DNA of 64,000 nucleotides from Petaurus breviceps papuanus. Lineage: Eukaryota; Chordata; Mammalia; Diprotodontia; Petauridae. This document shows, in pieces, positions 21,770-52,694 of this stretch. The stretch is from positions 10,903,873-10,967,872 of the forward strand of contig JAMXIF010001183.1 in the NCBI GenBank assembly GCA_028583685.1. The letters are read 5' to 3'. The notes under the pieces are model-generated. The model was not told the origin of the DNA. It saw nothing but the letters and a program-made list of their open reading frames with translations, and did no database searches. The position numbers and the translations under genes are program-made. The first letter of the stretch is position 1. The number at the start of each line of letters is the position of its first letter.

Positions 21770-22717
21770 TTCTTGGAGGGTGGGGTTGTCAGGAAGAGAT
21801 CTATAGACTCACTTCTTATTCCTATACTCCCCCCCATTCCTGGATGCCCTTCCCTGCTTTGCCCTGAGCCACAGAAGGGATGTCAGGAACCCTGATGGAA
21901 GTATGTAAATGTGCTGTTCACTGACAAGAAAAATTTGTTATACAAATCTTCCAGCTCTCTTCTCATTTTTCATCTATTTATAGTCTTCCAGTGTCTTCCT
22001 TAAAAGCTCTCAGGATGATCTGGCTTAATTGGGAGTCATGCCAAGCTTTCTATAAACTCATTTTCCCCACCACTGTTCCTCAATGTTTATAAGACAGTAT
22101 AGACCATATTCTTTCCCTGTATTCTCTCATAAGATTTTACAAATAAGCTTCAATTTTGAACAGGTGCTGCCTTTCACCATCTCTCCACTTAGCAAGGGAA
22201 CCATTAGCTCCAGTAATTTCAAGGTCTTTTGGTCTCCTTGTTGTGGTGATTGCTTTAGTCAGCTAAGCTTCAGGTGATAGCCCAGGGGAGCTATTCTTTT
22301 ATCCATTTTTCAACTGAGAGCTTTGATGACAAATTTAAATAAAACAAATTGGAGATGTTTTTATTATACTTCATCTTTCATCTTAATTCTTTCATCTAAT
22401 TTGATGTCTCTGATCTTTGCTTTAACAAGTTGACAGTGTAACCATACAGATAACTTAGAAAAGCCTCCCACATTGCTAATTAGTAATTTCTTGACTATTA
22501 GTCATTTTTTCATCTTTGTGATATTCATTGCTTGTCACACCTAGAACCTTCTAATTCTCTTCTTGAAGAGATCATTCATATGTAGATTTAAGGATTTTTT
22601 TCTATGTAGTTGAGTCTTTGGCTTCTTTTATTTCTTGATCTGGAGACATATTTCTTCAACACATTTTTTGTCTTTTCTCTAGCCTTGCCCTTGCATTGAT
22701 GTTATCAACCATTAAAT
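21770..22717. other. Noncoding, possibly an unclassified old LINE remnant
   Basis: Pyrimidine-rich sequence that appears continuous with 23098-23460 across the two SINEs at 22728-23087. I suspect an old retroelement in reverse but cannot assign a family. Confidence 0.3.
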
Positions 22718-22727
22718 ATATGTTGAC

Positions 22728-22888
22728 AGGGGCGGCCAGGTGGCTCAGCAAGTAAGAGCACCGGCTCCAGTGTTGGGATGACCTAGATCAAATCCGGGCT
22801 CAGATACTCAGCACCACACCCAGAAATAACTGGCCATGTAACCTTGAGCAAGTTACTTAAACCCGATTGCTTAAAAATAAATAAATAA
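22728..22888 (+). repeat. Right-type monomer of the dimeric SINE, solo
   Basis: A single monomer with the right-half signature (ctcagcaccacacccagaaa) and its own A-rich tail. Target-site duplication atatgttgac at 22718-22727 and 22889-22898. Confidence 0.85.
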
Positions 22889-22898
22889 ATATGTTGAC

Positions 22899-23087
22899 TG
22901 GCACAGCTAGGTGGCGCAGTGAATAGGGCACTGGCCCTGGAGTCAGGAGGACCTGAGTTCAAATCCAGCCTCAGACACTTGACATACTTACTAGCCATGT
23001 GACTTTGGGCAAGTCACAACCCCAATTGCCCTCCAAAAAGCAAATATATACATGTATACACACACACACACACACACACATACACAT
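22899..23087 (+). repeat. WSINE1-like SINE with CA-rich tail
   Basis: Starts ggcacagctaggtggcgcag and ends with ccccaattgccctccaaaaa, followed by a (CA)n run at about 23056-23080. A third atatgttga copy at 23088-23096 closes it, so two SINEs used the same target in turn. Confidence 0.85.
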
Positions 23088-23499
23088 ATATGTTGATTTA
23101 ATTTCGAGGGTCTTACTGAGCTCAATATATTTCTCTGCCTACTCTTCCTCCAAAATAGATGTTGGCACACAAACTGTATTTATATTCAGAATGGTCTTTT
23201 GGCTTATTTTCATTAGGAGTACTACAAGATGAGATAACCAAGAATTCCATGAAATTGTTCTTGTTGCATTTGTACACATGGCAAAATTAACTCCACCAAC
23301 TTCTTTATCTGAATCTCTGCATAAAACTTATGAGTTATTCTTTCACTTAACTGCGGTTTTTGTTTTCTGCTTTCATTTATAGTAAGAATGTCAGTACTGA
23401 CAGATTCAGTTCCTCCAATCAACTCATTTGTTGGTGGACAAATCTTAAATTTAGAATACCAATGTTTCTATATAGTCTTAAAACTGATTTTTAGCACAG

Positions 23500-23695
23500 T
23501 CTGGTGTTTTAGGATCAGAGGTTCATAGATATAGAACCAGTATGGTCCTACGAGGTCTGAGTCTAATTCCCTTATTTTACAGATGCAGCGAATGAGGCTG
23601 AGAGATTGTGACTTGCCTACTCAAACAGCAAGTATTTGAAGCTAGTTTCAAACTTAAGCTTTTTTTCTCCCTCCAAGCCCAGAATTCTATCCTCA
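23500..23695 (-). repeat. MIR fragment
   Basis: Contains attttacagatgcagcgaat, gagattgtgacttgcctac and a degraded CORE region. Confidence 0.55.
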
Positions 23696-23734
23696 ACATT
23701 GTGCTGACTCTTACTATGGTCAATTATCATCCAT

Positions 23735-24655
23735 CACTGAAATCGGCTGCAAAGCAGTTTTATAAGAACACCCCAGAGCTTTGCAATGTGCCTTTTGCCA
23801 ACATTTTTATCAATGACTTGGGTAAAAGAATAGATGACATGCTCACCAAATTTGCAGACAACACTATGCTAGGTGGGATAGTTAACGTACTGGATGACAA
23901 AGTCAGGATTCAAAAAAGATTTTAACAGGCTATGTTGGACCAAAACTAATAAAATGAAACGTAATAAGGATAAGTGTAAAAATTTTACTTTGGTTTAAAA
24001 AAATTTAAATTTTACAAGTGCATGATAGAGGAGGAATAAAGAGTTTGTATAAGAAAAGATTTGGGGATTTTAGTGGAATACACATTCAATACGCATTGAA
24101 AGGATGTTGTGGCAGTCTGGGAAGCTAATACTACATTAAGAGGAGTGTAACTTTTAGGAATAAGGAAGTGATGGTCCTGCTGTACTTTGTCTCAGTCAAA
24201 AAAAACTTCTGCAGTATTGTGTTCTGTTCTAAGCACCCCATTATATAGGAAGAGGTCTGGAGGAAGAAAATCAGTTTAGTAAATGACCTCAAGTTCATGT
24301 CATTTGAAAGAACTGAGGGCATTTAGCCTGGAAAAGATTTGGAGCATGGAAAAGACATGCTAGCTTTCTTCAAGTATTGATTAGGGGTTGTTCTATGAAA
24401 GAGACTTGTTTACTAGCTTGGTGCTGGGAGCACTGGGTGAGAGTTGCAAATTTAGGCTTGGGGGAAAAGAATAACTTCCCTAACAATTAGAATAATCCCA
24501 AAATTGAATGGCTTGCCTTGCAAAGATACCGATTTCCTTCTAAATGACTACCTGTCAGATCGCAAACTAGATAGCATTATTTTTCACATATGGAATGGAC
24601 TAGATGGACTCTGCTACCCCTTGATGCTATGAAATTTGGTGATTCATGAAATATG
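23735..24655 (+). mobile_element. CR1/L3 LINE, RT part and 3' end
   Basis: The frame near 23790-23925 reads FANIFINDLGKRIDD and LTKFADNTMLGGIVNVLDD, the CR1-clade reverse-transcriptase active-site region with FADN in place of the usual FADD. Downstream are CR1/L3 3' landmarks: gggcatttagcctggaaaag, aataacttccctaacaatta, ggactagatggactctg. Multiple frameshifts; old. Confidence 0.85.
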
Positions 24656-25030
24656 ATAATGCTTTTTAACAGTAATGAATGGTTTCTTATTCAGATCCAA
24701 AGAAAGTAATGTCTATAGCAGAGAAAGAAAAGTAAAGAGCCAGGAGTATTTAGGAGCTGGGAAGCAGTCTCCAGAAAGTCATAAGATGTGAACAGAAACA
24801 CTTTACCCAGCTTCCTCTGATAATGTACTTTCTAAATGACCTCTTTGCAATTTCTTTTCTCAAATCAGTAGAAAAAATAATGAGATAACAGGGAAGGCAA
24901 AATTGCTTACATAACCAAAACACTTTTTTGGGGGGGGAGGAGGCATAAATGGAGGAGTGTGGGTGGGGAACTGGCTTGCTGTTAGTAGTATCTACTACCT
25001 CTCATCTCCCCTTTAATAAGTTGGATACAG
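24656..25030. other. Intergenic, nothing recognised
   Basis: Between the CR1/L3 copy and the SFT2D1 3' end. No family or gene recognised. Confidence 0.4.
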
Positions 25031-25034
25031 AAAA

Positions 25035-25548
25035 ACTTTTTTCAAATTTTTGTTTTATTTCAAAATTATAATGATTTATATATTAATTTGTTTGCTATAC
25101 ATAATATGCAACTCAACCTAAAGAAAAACTACTTCACATTTCAAATAAAAACAATGATGTCTTAAAAAATTATAAAGGGCCAGAAAACTAAGTGTCTTGC
25201 TATAGATTTACATACAATAAGCTCTCTCCAAACAAGTACAAATCTCAAAGCAGTCTAAAAGAAGCTATAATAAGTGATTTATAAAATAATCTAAGCTCTA
25301 TGATTAAAATTTCCTCTTCTTTGGAAAATAATGGCACATTATAATGGCACAATAATGGCACATTGTGAATTTAAGGCAAAAATATTTAACAGTTTAATTA
25401 AACATAAAAGGTTTTTACCCAGTATACAAAAAAAATGTTAAATTATTGCAACATGTTTCTGGAGTGAAAATTAATTCTGAAGAAGTATGCTTCACCAAGA
25501 AAACTGGACATCAATATAAAAATTTCCTCTTCAAAAAGTTTCTTAGTT
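25035..25548 (-). other. SFT2D1: SFT2D1 3' UTR
   Basis: Follows the SFT2D1 stop codon. A minus-strand AATAAA (tttatt at 25054-25059) suggests cleavage near 25035. No transposon is recognised in it. The end is inferred from the signal only. Confidence 0.5.
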
Positions 25549-45689
<20,141 letters not shown>

Positions 45690-45690
<1 letters not shown>

Positions 45691-46970
45691 TTGTTTAGAA
45701 GAGGACCAGTGACATTATGGGGTGGTATCTTGAGTCATGTGTGAATTGGATTTAAGTGAGGCAAGAGTTGCACAAAGTCATTAGCTAAGTTCAGTGGTAA
45801 TGATGGGGTGCTTGGGATCTATATTTGTAGTATCAATTTGTAATACCACTTTGTAATATCAGTCTGTAAAACCAGTTTGTAAAATCACACTATCCCCCCC
45901 CCCAGTCTCAGAGCATTAACTCTGTCCCTTCCCTTCTCCCCTCCTCCCTCCCCCCACCTCCTGCTTCAGAGCAATAACTCCGCCCAGCAACAACTATCTC
46001 AGCTTGGAACAATAACAAACTATTCTTATGAATCCTTCACTAAAGTATCTATAAGCATTCCAACTTGGGCAACCATTATCTCCCTCTTGTATAGTGTCCC
46101 GCTGCCTTAGGTACCCTATCTCTAGGTTGACTCAATGAATCCTTCAAGACCTTATCTCTGGGTTAACTCCTTAGCCTATTATCTACTGAGTCTTGGTTAG
46201 CCTTGGTTTCCAGGCATCAATCTTGTCAAATATGACACTGATGGGTGGCAGACTGGGCACTTCTCCATCAGCCCTTCACCGCTAGCCGGACTTAGTGACA
46301 TTCAAGCCTAAAACCACACCTCCAGGTAGCCCCCCCTTGGGCTTTTTCCCAGTGAATCATGGGCAATAAGTTCCTTTAAACACCGGGCCCACTTTAACTC
46401 CTCCCTAACCCCACCCTTAATCACCAAGTTAGCATAATTGGCACAGGTTCTACTATGGATGATTCTATATAAATCTTAATTCTACCCCTTTGAGGTTGCA
46501 GATCCCCTAAGGATCCTTGCCCGCTGTAAGGCATATAATAAACTTTTACAACTCTGACTCCAAGTTAGCCTGGGCCTACTGAATTCTTTCAAGACTGAAT
46601 CCCAAGTTCTCTGGTCTTAGATAAGATCAGAGTTCCTGCTGAACCTATTGGGAGCCATCCCTCATCAGTAAGACAAAAGTCAAGGTGGTGGGCTGGGATA
46701 CAATGGATGACAGTGTCTCTGATGTCTGATCAGTCTCTAAAGCACTCCACAATACCTGTTTCAGTCACCTTCATGGCAATTGGAACAAATTATTTTCATC
46801 TGTCCATTTCACCAAGGGAAATCTTCCCATGCTTGAGGTAGACATCCCCCTAACTTACCAATGAGTTTAAGGTCTCTCAGTTACCCTCAACTTGGCTTAG
46901 CCCACCTGCCCAGATGTTTTACCAGGGTGTGGCCACTATGCATGCTACAACTTCTAGGAGCCAAAGGTGA
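45690..46970 (+). repeat. Unclassified interspersed repeat, copy B, split by an LTR
   Basis: The parts 45690-45800 and 46672-46970 together align in order with 7840-8200 (aggcaagagttgcacaaagt, gggatacaatggatgac, aggtagacatccccctaact). Splitting is explained by the LTR insertion. Family unknown; strand label arbitrary. Confidence 0.6.
45801..46667 (+). mobile_element. Solo LTR of an endogenous retrovirus (fossil), 867 bp
   Basis: Starts TGATGGGG and ends CCCTCATCA, near-inverted ends with TG...CA. Flanked by a 4-bp duplication gtaa (45797-45800 and 46668-46671). It carries a TATA-like box (tatataaa at 46466-46473) and AATAAA at 46537-46542, in plus orientation. No internal viral genes are present, so it is a recombined solo LTR. 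The 4-bp duplication fits a gamma-type (class I) element; the family is not certain. It is younger than the repeat it split. Confidence 0.85.
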
Positions 46971-47497
46971 GAGTTGGGTGAAAGTTGGACCCAAATGTGA
47001 ATAAGCATCCCTGAAAAGGATTCAGCAAGTTCTCATGCCAGATGTGCTAATCCTTCTTGAACAGCCTATACAATGGTACCTACCATTAATGAAATCATTT
47101 CATATAGCAAAAGACAAATCCTACACGTACTCTAATAATTCATACATAAGAAATCCAGAGCTCTCATTTAACCCACAACCAATGCACAGGAATTGCTAAA
47201 GCCTTCTTTAACATTTTTTATGAAATAGTAGTTCAAAATATTTCAATTACTGATTGGCATCACTTGTAGGCAAGCCTGGAAGGCCAAGTACCTTCTATAA
47301 TACCTCTTCTGTGGGGAGACTGCTTTTAGTTTGTCTGTATAATGTTGTGCTTTTGTGTGAGAAAGAACAAATTGTTTTGCATAGCCTCTTTCTAATGCAC
47401 ATACCCTTTTGCCTTATTCTTTCTATCTATACTATAGTTACTTTTTAAAAATCACACATTCACAGTACTGAGAAATAAATTATAGGTATCCTACTTC
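46971..47497. other. Probable intron 1, nothing recognised
   Basis: No family or gene recognised. Confidence 0.35.
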
Positions 47498-47502
47498 ACT
47501 TC

Positions 47503-48042
47503 TGTAGCAGCAAGCACCCCAAGGGTCCTCAGGGTTTGCAGCTACCACAGGTTCTTGGATCTGCTTTGATAAAGGAAAGCAACTCAAAATGGGTTAACAA
47601 GCTTACTTTAATCAGTCAGACATATATTGTTTACCTTGTTCAGGAGAACAGGTCAGCACCCCGAACTTCAAAGTATACAGGCAGAATTATCAAGACAGAA
47701 ACAGATCAAGTAGACAGATTTCCAAACTGTCCAACCATTACATCCATACCCAGTCAACATCTGGGTTTCCACATCTGGGTTTTTCAAAGCCGGGGGACGA
47801 CTCTCAACAACGGCTTCCCAGAATTCAGATCAAATCACAGAACACTTCTCAAAGTGAGTCCCAAAACAAAGCTACACATCAGGGCTTATATAGCCTTCTC
47901 CTGGCTCAGAGAATGTAACAACCTTATCGACTCACTGGCCAATCAAGAAGTATCTACTGAAAAACAAGCCTCCCTCCCCAGGCTTCAGGTGCATTTTAGC
48001 CTAGGGGCAGGGAAGATCTTCCAAATTTGCATTCCCATTACA
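47503..48042 (-). mobile_element. Solo LTR (fossil), minus orientation, 540 bp
   Basis: On the minus strand it begins TGTAATGGGAATGC and ends GCTTGCTGCTACA. Flanks acttc (47498-47502) and atttc (48043-48047) look like a 5-bp duplication with one difference. A TATATAAG motif lies on the minus strand near 47890. It has no internal viral region. Terminal sequence resembles the fragment at 61141-61388. The long plus-strand open frame across it is incidental. Confidence 0.65.
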
Positions 48043-48338
48043 ATTTCTAAAAAGAACCCCATACCACCTCAGGGTTATAGAAACCCTTAAAAAAAATTAC
48101 ACTAGAAAAAAACACCATAAGGTCATTTACTTGATCAGAACTTGATGGGATTTCCTATATACTAAAATAGTATGAGTTCTAAGGTCAGTCACTAACCTAT
48201 TGGGATCCTTATGCATACAAAAATGTCCATTACTAAAGAAGTTTTTTATGGCAGTCCACATGGTTGGTTCAACTACACTCAGAAGATTTCTTCAGAGTTA
48301 CAAGGGTGTTATCATTTCTCTTTAAAATTCTCCTAGTA

Positions 48339-48484
48339 GGGGCAGCTAGATCACACAGTGGAGAGAGCACAGGCCCTGGAGTCAGAAGGACCTGAGTTCA
48401 AATATGACTTCAGACACAACACTTACTAGCTGTGTGACCCTGGGCAAGTCACTTAACCCCAAATGCCTCGCCCCCCCCCCCCAA
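48339..48484 (+). repeat. WSINE1-like SINE
   Basis: Begins ggggcagctagatcacacag and ends in C-rich then A-rich sequence. Flanks aaaattctcctagta and aaatttctcccaata are an imperfect duplication. Confidence 0.85.
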
Positions 48485-48869
48485 CAAAAAAATTTCTCCC
48501 AATAAAATATAAGTTCTTTGAGGGGCAGGACTGTTCCATTTTCTTTGTAGCCTGGTGCCTCTATATCATGAATGTGTTTAAAAAGTGGCATTTGCTGGAT
48601 GTGGTGAACCCCACATAACACATAAAGAATTAAACAGACATTCTGACAGACATGAAAATATTTATTATTGATGTGGCCATTATTTCTAATCTGTGTACAG
48701 TCAAATCATTAATTCTTCAAAACTACAATCAGTTATTTTTTTAATGAGAAAAATATATGTTGCACAATAAAAAAGACAATCCAGAATTAAACAAATGTAA
48801 ACTTAAAATGTGAAATACTATCTCCTAGGATCATTAGCTCCCATCTGTCCAATAATCATTTTTAAGAAA

Positions 48870-49135
48870 TTATTTTTCAGCAAGATTTTGTACTTCTTTT
48901 TTTACTTTCCTTGGTTTTTTTCATGTTTTTTTTTCCTTTTGTTCTGTTTCTTCTTTCACAACATGACTAATATGGAAATGTGTTTTATGTGACTGTACAT
49001 GCATAACCCATATCAAATTGCTCGTCATCTTAGGGAAGGAAGGAAGGGAAGAAGAAAAATCTGAAATTCAAAATCTTATAAAAAATAAATGCTGAAAATT
49101 GTCCTTACATGTAATTGGAAAAAATACCATTTACA
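48870..49135 (+). mobile_element. L1 3' UTR end
   Basis: Contains catgactaatatggaaatg, cccatatcaaattgctcgtc, a G/A-rich stretch, and ttacatgtaattggaaaaaa, matching the HAL1/L1 3' UTR (compare 37060-37205). Confidence 0.7.
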
Positions 49136-49164
49136 TACTTTAAAAAAAAAAGATTTTGTTCTAT

Positions 49165-49924
49165 AGTCCCATAAAAAATGCTCTAAATCACTACTGATGA
49201 GAGAAATGCAAATCAAAACAACTCTGAGGTACCACATCACACCTATCAGACTGGCTAACATGACAAGGCTATAAAACTGTGCATAACCTTTGACCCAGCA
49301 ATGCCATTTATAGGTCTGTATCCCAAAAAGATTATAAAAAAGGGAAAAGGACCCACATGTACAAAAATATTTATAGCAGCTCTTTTTGTGGTAGCAAAGA
49401 ATCAGAAATTGAGGGGATGCCCATCATTTGAGGAATGGTTGAATAAGTTGTGGTATATGTATATAATGGAATACCATCGTTCTATAAGAAATGATGAGCA
49501 GGCAGACTTCAGAAAAACCTGGAAAGACTTATATGAACTGATGCTGAGTGAAATCAGCAGAACCAGAACACTGTATACAGTATTAGTCACACTGTATGCC
49601 AACTGACTTTGATAGACTTATCTATTCTCAGCAATGTAAGGATCCAAAAGATTCATGACAGAAAATGATATCCACATCCAAAGAAAGAACTTTGGAGGCT
49701 GAATGCATATGGAAGCATACTATTTGCTCTCCTTTGTTGTCTTGTTTCTTCTTTCTTGTGGCTCCTCCCATTAGTTCTAATTCTTCTTTACATCATGACT
49801 AATGTGAAAATGCTTATAGAACTTATATCACATTTCAGGCTGTCTTGGGGACGGGAGGGGAAGGGGAGAAAATTTAAAACTCAACATCTTATGGAAATGA
49901 ATGTTGAAAACTAAAAATAAATTA
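49165..49924 (+). mobile_element. 5'-truncated L1, end of ORF2 and 3' UTR
   Basis: The frame at 49301-49606 reads IGLYPKKIIKK, CTKIFIAALFVVAKNQK, WYMYIMEYHRSIRNDEQ and LYELMLSEISRTRTLYT, the L1 ORF2 C-terminus. The 3' UTR ends atgttgaaaactaaaaataa. Confidence 0.85.
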
Positions 49925-50030
49925 ATTATATTTTTTAAAGTAAACAAAATTTTACAAAAATATTTGGTGCTTCTTTGATTATATTTTTTAAAGTAAACAA
50001 AATTTTACAAAAATATTTGGTGCTTCTTTG
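49925..50030. repeat. Perfect 53-bp tandem duplication
   Basis: The unit at 49925-49977 recurs exactly at 49978-50030. It begins attatattttttaaagtaaa and ends ttggtgcttctttg. It lies exactly between the sense L1 3' end and the reversed L1 5' part. Confidence 0.95.
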
Positions 50031-50054
50031 ATCATTTAGCCAACTCTAATTTTT

Positions 50055-50199
50055 TCTTTTTTTTTGAGGGCATTTGGAGTTAAGTGACTTGCCCATGGTC
50101 ACACAGATATTAAGTGTTAAGTGTCTGAGGCCAAATTTGAACTCAGGTCCTCCTGACTCCAGGGCTGGTGTTCTATTCACTGCACCACCTTGCCACCCC
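50055..50199 (-). repeat. WSINE1-like SINE, reverse
   Basis: Poly-T start, gagttaagtgacttgcccat, gaactcaggtcctcctgact. 18-bp duplication tagccaactctaattttt (50037-50054) and tagccaattctaattttt (50200-50217), one mismatch. Confidence 0.9.
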
Positions 50200-50347
50200 T
50201 AGCCAATTCTAATTTTTAAGGTGTTATTATCTTCAGTAATGTTAAATTCTCTTTTCATAATGTTCTTGCAGAACTCATTTCTTTTTTTCCATTTTTTCTT
50301 CTGCCACTCATTTGTTTTTTCTTTTCTTTTTAAAAAAATCTCTTCTA

Positions 50348-50630
50348 GGGGCGGCCAGTAAGAGCACCGGCTCCACTGTCAGGATGACTTGTGGATCGAA
50401 TCTGGGCTCAGACACTTAGCACCCACCCAGAAACACCTGGCTGTGTAACCTTGAGCAAGTTACTTAACCCCAATTGCTTAGGGACGGCCAGGTGGCTCAG
50501 TGAGTAAGAGCACCGGCTCCAGTGTCAGGATGACCTGGGGTTCAAATCCGGGCTCAGATATTTTGCACCACACCCAGAAATAACTGGCAGTGTAACCTTG
50601 AGCAAGTTACTTAACCTCAATTGCTTCAAA
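50348..50630 (+). repeat. Dimeric tRNA-like SINE, left half shortened
   Basis: Left monomer lacks about 20 bp near its start (ggggcggccagtaagagcac), right monomer full. Perfect 16-bp duplication aaaaaaatctcttcta at 50332-50347 and 50631-50646. Confidence 0.9.
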
Positions 50631-51624
50631 AAAAAAATCTCTTCTAAAAATTCTTGTTGAGTTTGTGTCCAATTTGCCTTTTCTTTGAGACTTTGCTCTA
50701 AGGTGTTAAGGTATTACCAAGTTATTGTTCTGAGCGTCCCTACTCCCTACAGAAGCTTTTTATAACTGGGTTCTTTTTTGCATTTGTTCATTCTTCCAAT
50801 CTATTTCTTGGCTTAACTTCATGTTAGTATTTAGCTTTGCTCATTTCTTAGGGGGATCTAGCATGAGCTTCTGCTGCTTTTACAATTCAGAGTCTAGAGT
50901 GGGGGTCTGCAAGTTTTCAATGCTTTCAAAGTGGTGTGACCTAGGGGGAAGTCTGTTCACTGGCCTCATGGTTTGAGCTCTATGAGTTCCCAACTCAGGT
51001 TTAGATCTATTGGTTTATGTATACTTAAGCTTCAGTAGACTGTTGCTGGACTCAGGTACTGTTAGCACCACACTGGGAGGTTCTATAGGTCTGGAGCAAC
51101 TGAATTGCTGGCTCTCCTTTGGTCTGCCCTGGTTTTTCCACTGGGGCTTTATGTGCTGGCTGGGCCACAGGTTAGAACTGAGTTACTGCTTGGCTCCTAG
51201 GGAACTACAGAGTGAAATTTATAGGTGTTTTGTGCTCTGTCCTCAGCTAGGATCTGCTCAGTCACTACTATTCTCTGTCCAGGATCTATGACCTTTAATT
51301 GGTTAATGGGTGACAGATTTGCTAGAGAACACCCATTTCTGCTCCCTGTGCTAAATCAAGGGTCCCCTGTTATCTCTCTCTGCCTTGTTCTTGCAACTAT
51401 TGCTACCACCAGGCTGCTCCTGAACAGCCCCAACCCAGTATCTAAAGACCTTTCTGTCTGTCTTCCTAAGTTTCTCTGAGCTGGAAAAATGACTCTTTGT
51501 GACTTTTTATTAATTTTCCCGATCTGAATTCAGTATGGCATGTTTTCTGGGTTGTTGCAGAGAAGATATGTTGGAAGAGCTAGGCAAAACACTGACTCTC
51601 TACCATCTTTACTCCGCCCTCCAA

Positions 51625-52690
51625 AAACCCTTTCAAATGAAATAACATACAAATGAAACAACATACAAAAAGTACTCCTCACAACTTAGCAGAATGATTA
51701 GCATATAGTATGTGCTTAGTAAATGTTTTTTGTTCAAATGTAATACATACAAGGCTATTTTAATTTTTTGTTATTTTTTTGTTCGTATGTGCTGAAATGA
51801 CAAAATATCTTATTTTTCAACTCACCCTGATATATTTGTTCATGTTTTATATCAATCTAAAAAGTTGGACATGGTATTTTATAGGACAAAGTAGAGGAGA
51901 GATAAGGGAGAAAGGGAGGATAACACAAAAATTTACATTTCTAGGAAAAGAAACATTACAAAAGTTAAATAAGAAATCTATACATGTTGAAAATAATCTT
52001 TTGCTGCAATGAAACTAAAATTTTCATAAATGTTTTATAAAACGTAAATCTGACCACATGGTATTCTCATTTAAATTAATATGGGATAGTATAATTTTCC
52101 TGGTAGCATTAACAACATTTTTCACTTAATATTCCCCTACAAAGTCACTATAAAAACTATACAAGAGACTTTCTAAGCCCTTTTGAAATTCTCATGAACG
52201 GTGAGAGCAATTTTCTTCATTCAATTACTTCTAAGTTTATTATTAGGAAAGGAAAAAGTAAAAATAAAATCAGTCCTTTTTCCTTTCACAGAACACATTC
52301 TTGGTATCAGCAAAAGCTGCTCATCAAACCTGCATCTAGCTTCAACAGACAGAATACATTACATATGTGTAAGGGAGAAGAGACAGTCTGTAAATTTGTT
52401 GGTGTGAGGAGCTGTTAGTGTGTAAACTCCTTCCCTCTGCCATTGCAGACTGTCAACTAATGTATAAATGAGAGTCTTGGAGAGTAAAAGAGTATTTTTC
52501 TTATATACATATTAAAAGTATTTGCGTAAAGTCAATTCACCCAAATAGAAGAAAATGCAAGGACTGAGAAAACAATTTTGCATGAACTGTCTCTGATAAA
52601 AAAAGTCTAACATCCAAAATCTTTCAGAAATTTACATATAAGTTTATAATTAAATAATTATAATTTCCTCTTTGTGAGGAAAACAAAGAG
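51625..52690. other. Probable intron 1, mostly unassigned
   Basis: A short L2-type 3' end lies at about 51690-51735 (gcatatagtatgtgcttag). The rest is AT-rich without a family. Confidence 0.45.
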
Positions 52691-52694
52691 GCTA

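Larger units (their letters stand above)
50031..51622 (-). mobile_element. L1 5' UTR and start of ORF1, reverse
   Basis: The minus strand starts ggcggagtaaagatggtag (51601-51619), the typical L1 5' end, followed by a long 5' UTR. The start of the ORF1 coiled-coil lies at about 50220-50300 (aagagaatttaacattactg, ataataacacctta; compare HAL1 copy 1 at 14633-14680). It stops beside the tandem duplication. Two SINEs interrupt it. Confidence 0.75.

Noticed and set aside
22728-22888. tRNA gene candidates in SINE heads
   Set aside because: The tRNA-like part has promoter boxes but no proper cloverleaf stems and is followed by SINE body and A-tail.
47536-48090. 184-codon plus-strand open frame
   Set aside because: It lies across an LTR in reverse orientation, has no recognisable domain and runs past the LTR end.
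48870-51622. Classical L1 twin-priming inversion
   Set aside because: The reversed part lies after the sense 3' end and tail, the opposite of the usual order.
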